DNA of 64,000 nt from Streptomyces sp. NBC_00572 (GCF_026341815.1 NZ_JAPENX010000001.1:248001-312000), one strand, 5' to 3'; positions 37,855 through 47,416 are shown, counted from the stretch's first letter. Translations and numbers: made by a program. Notes: generated from the letters alone by a model not told the origin.

Positions 37855-40683
37855 TCAGCCCACCGAGCTGTAGGCGACGACACCTCGCAGCAGCGCGTCC
37901 ACTGCCTTCCTGGCGTTCTTGGCGACGGTGCTGTTCTCCCTGGGCGCCGCCGCGGCGATCTGTCCGAGGACGTCGATGACCTGCTTGCACCAGCGGACGA
38001 AGTCACCGGCGGGCATCTCGGCCTCGCGCAGTACCTCGTCGAGGCCCTTGTCGGAGGCCCACTGGTAGGCGGCCCAGGCGAATCCGAGATCGGGTTCGCG
38101 CTGGCCGACCCCCTCCGCCTGGTTGATCTTGAATTCCTCTTCGAGTGCGTCGAGGCGGCCCCAGATCCTGACCATCTCGCCGAGCGCCGCCTTGGCGTTG
38201 CCCGCGGGCAGCTTGGGTGCGACGGCGTCGTCGGACTGGCGCGCCTCGAACACCAGCGCCGAGACGCAGGCGGCCAGTTCGGCCGGGGTCAGGCCCTCCC
38301 AGACACCGTCGCGGAGGCATTCGCTGGCCAGCAGGTCGAGTTCGCCGTAGAGCCGGGCGAGCCGCTTGCCGTTCTCCGTGACCTCGTTGCCGCGCAGGTA
38401 GTCGAGCTCGGTGAGGAGCGCGACGATCCGGTCGAAGGTGCGCGCGATGGTGTTGGTGCGGCCCTCGATGCGCCGCTCCAGCTGCTGGGTGTCGCGCTGG
38501 AGACGGTGGTAGCGCTCGGCCCAGCGGGCGTGGTCCTCGCGCTCGTCGCAGCCGTGGCAGGGATGGGCGCGGATCTCGGTGCGCAGCCGGGCGATCTCGC
38601 GGTCGTCGGCGGCGGCGGAGCGCTGCTTGTGGTGACGCTCGGGGTTGATGTGTCCGGCCTTGCTCCGCAGCGCGGAGGCGAGGTCGCGACGGGACTGCGG
38701 GGAGCGCGGGTTGAAGGACTTGGGGATCCTCATCCGCTCCAGCGCCTCGACCGGGACGGGGAAGTCGATGGAGGCGAGTCGCTTGACCTGCCGCTCGGCG
38801 GTGAGGACGAGGGGGCGTGGCCCGTCGTGGTGCTCGAAGCCGCGGTGGCCGTTGGTGCGGCCGGCCGGGATGCCCGGGTCGAGGACGAGGGCGAGTCCGG
38901 CGAACTTGCCGGTGGGGACGTGGATGACGTCGCCGGGCTTGAGCTTCTCCAGGGAGCCGGCGGCCTGGGCGCGGCGCTGTGCGGCGCCCTGGCGGGCCAG
39001 TTCGGTCTCGCGGTCCTTGAGGTCGCGGCGGAGCCGCGCGTACTCCTCGAAGTCTCCGAGGTGGCAGGTCATGCCCTCGCGGTAGCCGTCGAGGCCCTCT
39101 TCGTTCTTCTGCACCTGCCGGGAGATGCCGACGACGGAGCGGTCGGCCTGGAACTGGGCGAAGGACGTTTCGAGAAGCTCGCGGGAGCGGTGTCGGCCGA
39201 AGCCTTCGACGAGGTTGACCGCCATGTTGTACGACGGCTTGAAGCTGGAGCGCAGCGGGTACGTGCGCGTGCCGGCGAGTCCGGCGAGGTGGTCCGGGTC
39301 GAGACCGCGCTGCCAGAGGACGACGGCGTGGCCCTCGACGTCGATGCCGCGGCGGCCGGCACGGCCGGTGAGCTGGGTGTACTCGCCGGGGGTGATGTCG
39401 GCGTGCTGCTCGCCGTTCCACTTGACGAGCTTCTCCAGGATGACGGTGCGCGCGGGCATGTTGATGCCCAGGGCGAGCGTCTCGGTGGCGAAGACGGCCT
39501 TGACGAGGCCCTTCACGAAGAGGTCCTCGACGACCTCCTTGAAGGTCGGGAGCATGCCGGCGTGGTGGGCGGCGATGCCCCGCTCCAGGGCTTCGAGCCA
39601 CTCGTAGTAGCCGAGGACGTGGAGGTCCTCGCTGGGGATGGCGGCGGTGCGCTCCTCGACGATCTCGCGGACGCGGCGGCGCCCCTCGTCGTCGTTGAGC
39701 CGGAGTCCGGCGTAGAGGCACTGCTGGACGGCGGCCTCGCAGCCGGCGCGACTGAAGATGAAGGTGATGGCGGGCAGGAGCCCTTCGGCGTCGAGGCGCT
39801 CGATGACCTCGGGGCGGCCGGGGGTCCAGATGCGGGAGCGCTGGCGGCGCTCGCGCTCGCGGTCCGCCTCGCGGACCATCTTGCCGCGTCGCCGGTCGCG
39901 CGGGTTGTACGTGCGCGTGTTCTCGGTGCGGGCGAGGCGCTGGAGGTCGGGGTTGACCTCGCGCCGGGAGGCGCCGCGGCCGCCGTGGTCGGTCTCCTCC
40001 TCGAAGAGGTCGTACATCCGGCGTCCGGCGAGGACGTGCTGCCAGAGCGGGACGGGGCGGCTCTCGGAGACGATGACCTCGGTGTCGCCGCGGACGGTGT
40101 CGAGCCAGTCGCCGAACTCCTCGGCGTTGGACACGGTCGCGGAGAGCGAGACGAGGGTGACCGACTCGGGGAGGTGGATGATCACTTCCTCCCAGACGGC
40201 GCCGCGGAAGCGGTCGGAGAGGTAGTGGACCTCGTCCATGACCACGTAGCCGAGGCCGGAGAGGGCCTGGGATCCCGCGTACAGCATGTTGCGGAGGACT
40301 TCGGTGGTCATGACCACGATGGGCGCATCGCCGTTGACGCTGTTGTCACCGGTGAGCAGGCCGACCTTGTCGTTGCCGTACCGCTTGACGAGGTCGGCGT
40401 ACTTCTGGTTCGACAGCGCCTTGATCGGGGTCGTGTAGAAGCACTTGCGGCCCTGGGTGAGGGCGAGGTGGACGGCGAACTCGCCGACGATGGTCTTGCC
40501 GGAGCCCGTGGGCGCGGCGACGAGTACGCCCTTGCCCGACTCGAGCGCCCGGCAGGCCTCGATCTGGAAGGGGTCCAGATCGAACTCGTACATCTCGCGG
40601 AAGGGGGCCAGCGCGGTGGCCGCTTCGGCGTTGCGGGCTTTCGCGGCCGCGTACGCCTGGGCTGGTGTGAGGTCCTCTGTCAT
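37855..40683 (-). CDS. Ski2/Mtr4-like superfamily 2 RNA helicase
   Basis: A 942-residue DExH-box helicase of the HelY/Ski2-like group. Motif I is AAPTGSGKT (residues 56-64), motif II VVMDEVHYL, motif III LSATVSNAEEFGDWL and motif VI QLTGRAGRRGIDVEG. A beta-rich insertion (about 560-650: KPGDVIHVPTGKFAGLAL) and a C-terminal DSHCT helical domain (about 770-940) follow, as in Mtr4/Dob1. Probably works in RNA turnover or repair. ATG 40681-40683; a TAGGCT -10-like hexamer ends 10 nt upstream, so the leader is very short. Confidence 0.93.
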   Translation of the reverse strand: MTEDLTPAQAYAAAKARNAEAATALAPFREMYEFDLDPFQIEACRALESGKGVLVAAPTGSGKTIVGEFAVHLALTQGRKCFYTTPIKALSNQKYADLVKRYGNDKVGLLTGDNSVNGDAPIVVMTTEVLRNMLYAGSQALSGLGYVVMDEVHYLSDRFRGAVWEEVIIHLPESVTLVSLSATVSNAEEFGDWLDTVRGDTEVIVSESRPVPLWQHVLAGRRMYDLFEEETDHGGRGASRREVNPDLQRLARTENTRTYNPRDRRRGKMVREADRERERRQRSRIWTPGRPEVIERLDAEGLLPAITFIFSRAGCEAAVQQCLYAGLRLNDDEGRRRVREIVEERTAAIPSEDLHVLGYYEWLEALERGIAAHHAGMLPTFKEVVEDLFVKGLVKAVFATETLALGINMPARTVILEKLVKWNGEQHADITPGEYTQLTGRAGRRGIDVEGHAVVLWQRGLDPDHLAGLAGTRTYPLRSSFKPSYNMAVNLVEGFGRHRSRELLETSFAQFQADRSVVGISRQVQKNEEGLDGYREGMTCHLGDFEEYARLRRDLKDRETELARQGAAQRRAQAAGSLEKLKPGDVIHVPTGKFAGLALVLDPGIPAGRTNGHRGFEHHDGPRPLVLTAERQVKRLASIDFPVPVEALERMRIPKSFNPRSPQSRRDLASALRSKAGHINPERHHKQRSAAADDREIARLRTEIRAHPCHGCDEREDHARWAERYHRLQRDTQQLERRIEGRTNTIARTFDRIVALLTELDYLRGNEVTENGKRLARLYGELDLLASECLRDGVWEGLTPAELAACVSALVFEARQSDDAVAPKLPAGNAKAALGEMVRIWGRLDALEEEFKINQAEGVGQREPDLGFAWAAYQWASDKGLDEVLREAEMPAGDFVRWCKQVIDVLGQIAAAAPRENSTVAKNARKAVDALLRGVVAYSSVG

Positions 40684-40727
40684 CTTGATATCGAGCCTAC
40701 CCGCCCCCTGTGACAGTGACGCGATCT

Positions 40728-41756
40728 TTATCGAGGGGATGTGGAGGGCCCGGTTCCGGGGTCCTCGGCGGCTCCCTCGGCGGAGGCGGGAGCAGGGAGC
40801 GGGGCCAGGACGCGCAGGGCGCCCGGGACGCAGAAGACGGTGAGGGGCAGCGGGCCGAGGGGCTCGCCGTCGGCGTATCCGGTGGTGTCGGGGGCGTCGA
40901 GGGTGAGGGAGCGGACCCGGTACGTGGTGACCTTCGGGTGGCTGAGGTGGGTGCCCTTGTAGACGCGGGGGAAGACCTTGATCAGGGTCCTGCGGTCACA
41001 GTCGCCGACGACGGTGACGTCGAGGAGTCCGTCGTCGGGGCGGGCGTCGGCGCAGATCCGCATGCCGCCGCCGTAGGAGCTGCCGTTGCCGACGGCGACG
41101 AGGGTCGCGTCGGTCTCGACGACGCGTCCGTCGTCGAGGGTGAGGCGGTACGGGACGGGGCGGAAGCCGGCCAGTTAGGCGAGGATCGCGAGGTCGTACT
41201 TGAAGCGTCCGGCGGGGATGCGCATGCGGTTGCCACGGTCGTTGACGCGGGAGTCGAAGCCGGAGGCGAGGACGGTGCCGTACCAGCGGCCGACGGCGGA
41301 GTCCCCGGCAGCCTCCTGGACGTCGTCGGATTCCTCGGCGTCCTCGGCGTTCTCCGCACGGCCGATCCGTCCGAGGTCGATGCTCCGGGCGCCCGTGGAC
41401 CGGAGGAGCTGTGCGGTGACGCGTGCCGCCGCGGCAGGGTCGCGGACGGGCAGGCCGAGGGTCCGGGCGAAGTCGTTGCCGGTCCCCGCGGGGATGATTC
41501 CGAGGGGGGTACGGGTCTCGGCGACGGCCTGGAGCGCGAGGGAGATCATGCCGTCCCCGCCGACGGTGACGAGGGCTTCGGTGCCTGCGGCGACGGCTTC
41601 ACGCGCGCGTAGCAGGGCGTCGGCGGCGTCGTGCCCGAGGACGGTACGGACGGAGAATCCGGCGTCCCGGAGGATGCGGGCGGCGGATTCTGCGGCGTGG
41701 GCGCCGCGGCCGCGGCCCGCGGTGGGGTTGACGAGAAGGGTGAGCTCGCTGGTCAT
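40728..41756 (-). pseudogene. Diacylglycerol/lipid kinase interrupted by one in-frame TAA
   Basis: DagK/YegS-family lipid kinase, 342 codons plus stop. The N-terminal half has NPTAGRGRG, LVTVGGDGMISLALQ and IPAGTGNDFARTLGLP; the C-terminal half has RICADARPDDGLLDVTVVGD and FPRVYKGTHLSHP, the normal ends of the domain. Codon 194 (41175-41177) is TAA where the family has GAA, between YDLAILA and LAGFRPVPYRL, and homology resumes at once in the same frame. A single G-to-T change explains it. Either a sequencing error or a true nonsense mutation; two partial products could be made. Confidence 0.85.
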
Positions 41757-41796
41757 GGGGGTCCCCCCGGACGGAATCTGGGGGGACCCGACAAGA

Positions 41797-42744
41797 TCAG
41801 GTGATGTCGTCGTAACCGTTGGCCCGGTGCGCGATGGTCCCGCCCGGCTCTCCGGTGGCCTGCTCGGGCAGGGCCCGGGAGGCGCCGACCGGTTCGATGG
41901 CCCCGACGGTCTCGGGGGTCAGGTCCAGCGCCGAGGCCTCGTCGTCGTCGAGTTCGGCGTCGGGGTTGTTGCGCTTGCGTCGCCGGTCGTTGAGGAGGGC
42001 GAAGCCGACGGCCCCGAAGTACAGCACGGTGATGGGCCCGGCGAGGGCGATCATGCCGACGGGGTCGGTGGTCGGGGTGATGACGGCGCCGAAGACGAAG
42101 ACGCCCATGATCACGCCGCGCCACCAGCCGGCCATCCGGCGTCCGGTGAGGACACCGGTGAGGTTGAGCATCACCAGGACGAGCGGCAGCTCGAAGGCGA
42201 GGCCGAAGACGAGCACCATGCGCAGGGTGAAGTCGAGGACGTCACCGAGCGAGAGGAGGTTCGCCGAGCCGGCGGGCGTGAGGCTGATGAGCACCTTCAC
42301 GCTGATGGGGAGGATCAGGTACGCGAGGTAGGCGCCGGCGGAGAACAGCGGCACGGCCGCGCCGACGAAGGCGTACGTGTACTTCTTCTCGCTCTTGTGC
42401 AGTCCGGGCGCGACGAAGGCCCACAGCTGGTAGAGCCAGACGGGGCTGGCGATGACGAGTCCCGCGGTCAGCGACAGCTGGATCGTCGTGCTGAAGGGGG
42501 CCATCAGCGTGTTGAAGACGACCTGCGCGCAGTTGCCGCCGTCACTGGTGACGCCATCTGGGCACTTGGGCACCGGATCCGCCAGGAACTGCATGAGCTC
42601 CTCGCTGTACACGAGGGCCACGATCGTCACCGCGGTGATGGCGAGGAGTCCCTTCGCCATGCGGTTGCGGAGTTCGCGCAGGTGCTCCACGAGGGGCATC
42701 CGGCCCTCGGGATCCTTCTCCTGCTTGCGGGCAGACTTGGGCAA
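41797..42744 (-). CDS. tatC: Twin-arginine translocase subunit TatC
   Basis: The receptor subunit of the Tat pathway, binding twin-arginine signal peptides and exporting folded proteins. 315 aa with six helices; the conserved cytosolic N terminus MPLVEHLRELRNRMAKGLLA and the LYQLWAFVAPGLHKSEKKY loop are diagnostic. A periplasmic loop has two cysteines (KCPDGVTSDGGNC). The C-terminal tail is acidic, about 60 residues. TTG start 42742-42744 after GAGGA. It lies 60 bp after tatA; tatB is not in the window, as in other actinobacteria. Confidence 0.96.
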   Translation of the reverse strand: MPKSARKQEKDPEGRMPLVEHLRELRNRMAKGLLAITAVTIVALVYSEELMQFLADPVPKCPDGVTSDGGNCAQVVFNTLMAPFSTTIQLSLTAGLVIASPVWLYQLWAFVAPGLHKSEKKYTYAFVGAAVPLFSAGAYLAYLILPISVKVLISLTPAGSANLLSLGDVLDFTLRMVLVFGLAFELPLVLVMLNLTGVLTGRRMAGWWRGVIMGVFVFGAVITPTTDPVGMIALAGPITVLYFGAVGFALLNDRRRKRNNPDAELDDDEASALDLTPETVGAIEPVGASRALPEQATGEPGGTIAHRANGYDDIT

Positions 42745-42804
42745 CCCACGTCCTCATCTCGTGCGGCAGGCCGCCGCAGGGTGCGGCGGCCGCGGCGGAC
42801 CGGG

Positions 42805-43101
42805 TCAGCGCTTGGTGGTGTCCGAAGGCTCGGTCACGGGACGCGAGCTGGTCACGTCTCCGGGAGCGGCCTGGATGGTGCGCGCGGCGGGCTGGTCCTG
42901 GGCGGTCGTCCCGGTGCCGGCGTGCGGCGGGTCGGCGGGGGCGCTCTGCTGGTCGTCCGACTTCATCGCCTTCGCCTCGCTCTTGAGGATGCGGGCGGAC
43001 TTGCCGAGCGAGCGGGCCATGTCCGGAAGCTTCTTGGCGCCGAACAGCAGGATGATGACGACGAGGATGAGAATGATCTCGGTGGGGCCGAGCCTACCCA
43101 T
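42805..43101 (-). CDS. tatA: Twin-arginine translocase subunit TatA
   Basis: The pore-forming Tat component: one N-terminal helix (TEIILILVVIILLFGAKKLP) followed by an amphipathic helix (DMARSLGKSARILKSEAKAM) and a disordered polar tail. 98 aa, normal for Streptomyces TatA. ATG 43099-43101. First gene of tatA-tatC. Confidence 0.97.
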   Translation of the reverse strand: MGRLGPTEIILILVVIILLFGAKKLPDMARSLGKSARILKSEAKAMKSDDQQSAPADPPHAGTGTTAQDQPAARTIQAAPGDVTSSRPVTEPSDTTKR

Positions 43102-43184
43102 AGCTGTTTACCTTCTTCACCGAGGCGACATGGAGTGCGGTGCCCGGCGGGTCGGACAAGCGTCCGGCCACCGCGCTGTCTGCG

Positions 43185-43215
43185 ATCGTAACCCGCAGGA
43201 GTAAACGCAGGGCAA
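43185..43215 (-). promoter_or_regulatory. Candidate tatAC promoter
   Basis: Minus-strand TTGCCC (43210-43215), 19-bp spacer and TACGAT (43185-43190) lie about 85 bp before tatA. GGGCAATGCCC (43210-43220), an inverted repeat, overlaps the -35. Confidence 0.4.
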
Positions 43216-43287
43216 TGCCCTTGCATACTCCCGATTGCGTCCCGCGAGCCCGGTTCAGGGCCACTTCAGGCAGCGTACGGCACCGAT

Positions 43288-43485
43288 TCAGCGCAGGGAC
43301 TCGCCGGTTCGGGCCAGACCGGTGGCGGCTGTTTCGAGGTCCTCGGCGGCCTGATTGATCCGCTGTGTGGTGCGGGCCACTTGACGGCCGAGGCGCTGGA
43401 CCTCGACGAAGACCCTGATGGCGAGGACGCCGAGGACGGCGATGCCGAGGAACCCGAGGGCGATGGCGAGCATGGGCCAGAACAT
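43288..43485 (-). CDS. Small single-pass membrane protein
   Basis: A 65-residue protein: an N-terminal transmembrane helix (MLAIALGFLGIAVLGVLAIR) followed by a helical, probably coiled-coil tail (VQRLGRQVARTTQRINQAAE). It resembles a short version of DUF948-type proteins. Conserved next to tatA in streptomycetes; function unknown. It lies between a zinc-ribbon gene and tatA. Confidence 0.7.
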   Translation of the reverse strand: MFWPMLAIALGFLGIAVLGVLAIRVFVEVQRLGRQVARTTQRINQAAEDLETAATGLARTGESLR

Positions 43486-43536
43486 GAGCTGAGCCTAGAC
43501 GTTGGGCGCGGCGGACCCGGTGGCCGGGCCGCGCGC

Positions 43537-43758
43537 TCAGACGGTCGTGTGGAGCCTCAGGGTCCGGACGCCGCCCCCGGTGAGGAGTTCGACGATGCGC
43601 TCGCCGGCGGGCTTGCGGACGGAGCTGCCGCACTCGGGGCAGGTGAAGGAGTAGAAGGTGGTGCGGCGGCTCGCCCCGATGGCGAGCCGCAGGGCGCTCG
43701 CGGAGAGTTCGAAGCGGGAGCGGCAGTCGGGGCAGGCGGCTTTGAAGAGGACCGGGGC
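43537..43758 (-). CDS. Small zinc-ribbon protein
   Basis: About 73 residues with two CxxC knuckles, ACPDCRSRF and FTCPECGSS, forming a likely zinc ribbon, then a short helix (GERIVELLTG) and a basic C terminus. Two further in-frame ATGs (43791 and 43800) could extend it by up to 14 residues; neither has a clean ribosome site. Function unknown. It lies just after the pafC stop and before the small membrane protein, all leftward. Confidence 0.65.
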   Translation of the reverse strand, partial: APVLFKAACPDCRSRFELSASALRLAIGASRRTTFYSFTCPECGSSVRKPAGERIVELLTGGGVRTLRLHTTV

Positions 43759-43905
43759 CATCGCCGCCGAAAAACCGTGCATCACGGACATTTCCCTCAT
43801 CTCTCGACTCCCGCGCCCCTCGTACGTCCGCGCCCGCCTCGGCGCGCCGCGTCCGTCTCCGGGCCGGTCACTACGTCAGTAACAGCGTCTCCCGAGCGGG
43901 GAACG

Positions 43906-44859
43906 TCACTCGCTCTCGTACGCGGCCAGCGCGGCGGCGGCCGCGGTCCTGGCGTTGTCGGCGAGCTCCTGCGGCGCGACGATCCGCCCGTCGCTGCCCA
44001 GCCGCAGCGCCAGCCGGCGCAGCGAGGCCGGGTCCGGCGTGCGCAGCGTGATCCGCAGCCCGCCGCCGGTCAGCTCCTCGGCCCGGTCGTGCGGGTAGTA
44101 CTCGGCGACCCAGCGCCCGCCGGGGCCGACCTCGACCACCACCTCGGGGTCGTCGGCGGAGGGCTGGACCAGACCCGCGGAGAGGTCGCGCAGCTCCAGC
44201 TCCGGCGGCGCCGCGTGCTCGTCGAGGATGCGGATCTCGGCCACGCGGTCGAGCCGGAAGGTACGGCGCGCCTCGGAGAGCCGGCACCACGCCTCCATGT
44301 AGGTGTGGCCGACGGCGAACAGCCGGATCGGGTCGACCTCGCGCTCGGTGAGCTCGTCGCGCGCGGGCGAGTAGTAGCGCACCCACAGGCGGCGGCGCTC
44401 GGAGATCGCCCGGTCGACCTCGGCGAAGACCCCGCCCTCGGACTCGAAGGTCACCGAGAGCCGGGAGCTGGCCCCGGCGGCCTCGCCGGCGGCGGCCTCC
44501 AGCTTGGCGGTGGCGCGGAGCAGCGCCTCCCGGTCGCTCTCGCGGAGCCCCGGGAGGGTGGCGACGGCGCGGGCGGCGACCAGGAGGGCGGTCGCCTCGT
44601 CGGCGGCGAGCCGCAGCGGCGCGGCGACGTCGTCGGGGTTGTGCCACCAGATCCGGTCGCCGTCGGTGTCGATGTCGAGGAGGTCGCCGCCCCGGAAACT
44701 GGTGCCGCACATGGGCAGCACGTCCAGGTCGGAGATCAGCTCGTCCTCGGTGATCCCGAAGGCGCGGGCGACATCGGTGACGTGGGCGCCGGGGCGCTCA
44801 CGGAGATAGGTGACGAGCGAGAGCATCCGCCTCGTCTGGTCGATCGCGTTGGCAGCCAT
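43906..44859 (-). CDS. pafC: WYL-domain regulator PafC
   Basis: A 317-residue regulator with an N-terminal HTH (about 10-60: RMLSLVTYLRERPGAHVTDVA), a WYL ligand domain (about 140-215: RRRLWVRYYSPARDELTERE, TYMEAWCRLSEARRTFRLD) and a WCX C-terminal extension. With PafB it forms the heterodimer that activates DNA-damage genes in mycobacteria, a LexA-independent response. ATG 44857-44859; 16 bp after pafB, so one operon. The extended open frame upstream is not coding. Confidence 0.93.
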   Translation of the reverse strand: MAANAIDQTRRMLSLVTYLRERPGAHVTDVARAFGITEDELISDLDVLPMCGTSFRGGDLLDIDTDGDRIWWHNPDDVAAPLRLAADEATALLVAARAVATLPGLRESDREALLRATAKLEAAAGEAAGASSRLSVTFESEGGVFAEVDRAISERRRLWVRYYSPARDELTEREVDPIRLFAVGHTYMEAWCRLSEARRTFRLDRVAEIRILDEHAAPPELELRDLSAGLVQPSADDPEVVVEVGPGGRWVAEYYPHDRAEELTGGGLRITLRTPDPASLRRLALRLGSDGRIVAPQELADNARTAAAAALAAYESE

Positions 44860-44875
44860 GCGGTACGTCTCCCCC

Positions 44876-45832
44876 TCAGCCCTTGGCCACGGCACGCAGC
44901 CGGTCCACCACATCGGCGCGCAGATCGGCCGGTTCCAGTACGACGACATCGGGGCCGAACTCGACGAGCCAGGCGTCGAGCCCGTGCCCGTACGGGATCT
45001 CCAGCTCGTCCCAGCCGTCGGTGCCCTCGCTCACGGACTGGGCGCGGGCCCGCAGCGGATAGCCGCAGCCGGTGCGCAGCCGGATCCGGGCCGAGCGGGT
45101 GGCGGTCTCGCCCGCCCAGCTCTCCACGGTCTCCCGGACGGTGACGACATCGGGCACGGGTGCGGTGAAGGCGCCGGCCCGGGAGCGGACCTTGCCGGTG
45201 ATCCGGGAGAGCCGGAAGACGCGCTCGGCGCCGCGGTCGCGGTCCCAGCCGGCCAGGTACCAGTGGCCGCGCCAGCATTCGAGGGTCCAGGGCTCGACCT
45301 GCCGGGCCTCGGGGCGGGCGGCGTTGGCCTTGCGGTAGTCGAAGGCGACGGGCCGGCGGTCGCGGCAGGCCAGCATCAGCGGCTCGAAGGCGGCCTCGTG
45401 GACGGGGATCCGCGGTTCGAGGGCGCTGGGCTGCGTGTCGTACGAGTCCTCCGCCTCCGGCATGCCGGCGGCGCGGAGCTTCTGGAGGGCGCCGCTGGCG
45501 GCGCCGGCGAGGCGGGCCTGCTGCCAGACCTTGGCGGCGAGGCCGAGCGCGGCGGCCTCTTCGGCGTCCAGGGTGATGGCCGGCAGCCGGTTGGAGTCGC
45601 GGCGGGCGAGGTAGCCGGTCTCGCCCTCCAGGTTCTCGACGGTCTCGATGACGAGGCCGAGCTCGCGCAGATCGTCCTTGTCGCGCTCGAACATCCGGTT
45701 GAAGGCGTCGTCGCCGCTCGCTTCGAGGTAGGCCTCGATGGAGCCGCGGAGTTCCCGCTTGCTCAGGGGACGGCGTGTCCCGAGCAGGCACAGCGCGAGA
45801 TTCATCAGCCGCTCGGACTTGGCAATCGCCAT
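44876..45832 (-). CDS. pafB: WYL-domain regulator PafB
   Basis: A 318-residue partner of PafC with the same HTH-WYL-WCX layout. N terminus KSERLMNLALCLLGTRRPLS and RELRGSIEAYLEA; WYL core PVAFDYRKANAARPEARQVE and CWRGHWYLAGWDRDRGAERV. ATG 45830-45832 after GGAAGGG. The pafBC genes sit in the proteasome locus though the proteasome itself is not needed for their activator role in mycobacteria. Confidence 0.93.
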   Translation of the reverse strand: MAIAKSERLMNLALCLLGTRRPLSKRELRGSIEAYLEASGDDAFNRMFERDKDDLRELGLVIETVENLEGETGYLARRDSNRLPAITLDAEEAAALGLAAKVWQQARLAGAASGALQKLRAAGMPEAEDSYDTQPSALEPRIPVHEAAFEPLMLACRDRRPVAFDYRKANAARPEARQVEPWTLECWRGHWYLAGWDRDRGAERVFRLSRITGKVRSRAGAFTAPVPDVVTVRETVESWAGETATRSARIRLRTGCGYPLRARAQSVSEGTDGWDELEIPYGHGLDAWLVEFGPDVVVLEPADLRADVVDRLRAVAKG

Positions 45833-45907
45833 CGACGCCCTGCACCCTTCCGCCGGATCCACTTCTCGGACGTCCGACCGTACCGCCCCGGGGTGTCGCG
45901 GCCAAAG

Positions 45908-45943
45908 CCGAGGGCCCCCGCCAGGGATGGCGGGGGCCCTCGG
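45908..45943 (-). terminator. Hairpin terminator after the FKBP gene
   Basis: CCGAGGGCCCCCGCC (45908-45922) and GGCGGGGGCCCTCGG (45929-45943) form a perfect 15-bp stem with a 6-nt loop, about 40 nt past the FKBP stop codon and before pafB. Confidence 0.85.
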
Positions 45944-45984
45944 ACGACCTTCACCGGCCGGGACAGCGCCCGGCCGGTACCGGG

Positions 45985-46365
45985 TCAGCGCTTCTTCACG
46001 TCCACGAGGTCGCAGACGAAGATCAGCGTCTCGCCCGGGGCGATCTTGCCGCCGGCGCCGCGGTCGCCGTAGGCGAGGTCCGCGGGGATGACCAGCTGGC
46101 GGCGACCGCCGACCTTCATGCCCTGGACGCCCTTGTCCCAGCCCTGGATGACCTGGCCGGCACCGAGGTGGAAGTCGAGCGGGGCGCCACGGTTCCAGGA
46201 GGCGTCGAACTCCTCGCCGGAGTCGAAGGACACACCGACGTAGTGGACCTTCACGAAGTCACCGGCTTCGGCGAGCTCGCCGTCGCCCTCCCAGATGTCC
46301 TTGATCTCCAGGTCCTTCGGCGGCTCGCCACCCGGGAAGTCGATCTCGGGCTTCTCGATGCTCAC
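45985..46365 (-). CDS. FKBP-type peptidyl-prolyl isomerase (cytosolic)
   Basis: A 126-residue single-domain FKBP that speeds proline cis-trans isomerisation. Conserved pocket residues are visible in VKVHYVGVSFDSGEEFDASW, GAGQVIQGWDKGVQGMKVGG and IPADLAYGDRGAGGKI. GTG start (46363-46365) seven nt after AGGAG; no signal peptide. It lies between pafB and a two-domain FKBP lipoprotein, both leftward. Confidence 0.95.
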   Translation of the reverse strand: MSIEKPEIDFPGGEPPKDLEIKDIWEGDGELAEAGDFVKVHYVGVSFDSGEEFDASWNRGAPLDFHLGAGQVIQGWDKGVQGMKVGGRRQLVIPADLAYGDRGAGGKIAPGETLIFVCDLVDVKKR

Positions 46366-46408
46366 TGAACTGCTCCTCATACTGATGAACTACGCGATCG
46401 GGACAGTC

Positions 46409-47347
46409 TTACATCTTCGTCAGGATGTCCACGGCGAACACCAGCGTGGAGTTCTTGGGAATGCCCTGCTTCTCCTCGTTGCCGAACGCCAGGGCCGGCG
46501 GGGCGACGATGAGGACGCGGCTGCCGATCTTCTTGCCGACGAGACCGTCCTTGAGACCCTTCAGCGTGAGCTGCGGGAGCGGGAAGTTCGCGGGCTTGCC
46601 CGTGGTGTACGTCGAGTCGAAGACCTTGCCGTCCTTCCAGAGGGCGGCGACGTAGTTCACGACGACCGTGTCGGTGGCCTTCACGACCTCGCCCTTGGAC
46701 TCGAGCACGTAGTTCGAGACGAGCTTCGTCGGCGGGTCGACCTTGGGAACGGTCAGCGAGGGCGCCTTGCCGTCGGTGTTCGTACCGACCTTCGGCAGGT
46801 CCTTGTTGTCCTGCGCGACCGGGGTGCCCGTGGCGGACTTCGGGATCGTGACGGACTTCAGGATGTCCACGACGAAGACGAGGGTGGCGTTGGGCTTGAT
46901 GTCGCCCTGGCCCTGCGCGCCGTAGCCGAGCTCCGGCGGGATGCCGATCTCGACACGGCTGCCGACCTTCTGACCCACCAGGCCCTGGTCCCAGCCCTTG
47001 ATGACCTGGCCGGCGCCGAGGGTCAGGTCGAACGGCTGACCGCGGTCGAAGCTGTTGTCGAAGGGGGTCGTGGAGTCCCAGGCCTGACCCAGGTAGTTCA
47101 CCTGGATCGCGTCGCCCTTCTTCGTCACCGCGCCCTTGCCCTCGCTGATGACGTTGACCTTGAGTTCCTTGGGCGGGTTTCCCTCACCCTTGGCGAGGGT
47201 CGGCTTCTCCCCGAACTTCTCACCCGCGGTGATGGCGGGCAGTCCGTTCTTCATCGAGGCGGAATCGGAGCCCTTGTCGTCGCTGCCGCACGCCGCTGTC
47301 GAGAGCAGCAGCAGCGGGACGACGAGAAGGCCGGCAAGTCGGCGCAC
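46409..47347 (-). CDS. Two-domain FKBP-type isomerase lipoprotein
   Basis: A 312-residue secreted lipoprotein: signal peptide with lipobox LSTAAC (Cys20), then two FKBP domains (about 60-165, VQVNYLGQAWDSTTPF-like with GAGQVIKGWDQGLVGQKVGS; and about 210-312, VVVNYVAALWKDGKVFDSTY, LKGLKDGLVGKKIGS). The second domain lacks the usual GWDxG tryptophan, so it may be a binding or weakly active domain. Acts on exported proteins at the membrane surface. GTG start 47345-47347. Upstream of the cytosolic FKBP gene, 43 bp apart. Confidence 0.9.
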   Translation of the reverse strand: MRRLAGLLVVPLLLLSTAACGSDDKGSDSASMKNGLPAITAGEKFGEKPTLAKGEGNPPKELKVNVISEGKGAVTKKGDAIQVNYLGQAWDSTTPFDNSFDRGQPFDLTLGAGQVIKGWDQGLVGQKVGSRVEIGIPPELGYGAQGQGDIKPNATLVFVVDILKSVTIPKSATGTPVAQDNKDLPKVGTNTDGKAPSLTVPKVDPPTKLVSNYVLESKGEVVKATDTVVVNYVAALWKDGKVFDSTYTTGKPANFPLPQLTLKGLKDGLVGKKIGSRVLIVAPPALAFGNEEKQGIPKNSTLVFAVDILTKM

Positions 47348-47416
47348 GTGTTCCTCAGATCTCAGACGGCACAGTAGTTGTCCCGACACTCTAGGGGACC
47401 CTCCTGTCACGCCGAA

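Noticed and set aside
40728..41063. Separate short gene at the end of the lipid kinase
   Set aside because: It is in the same frame as the upstream half and continues its domain exactly after one TAA codon.
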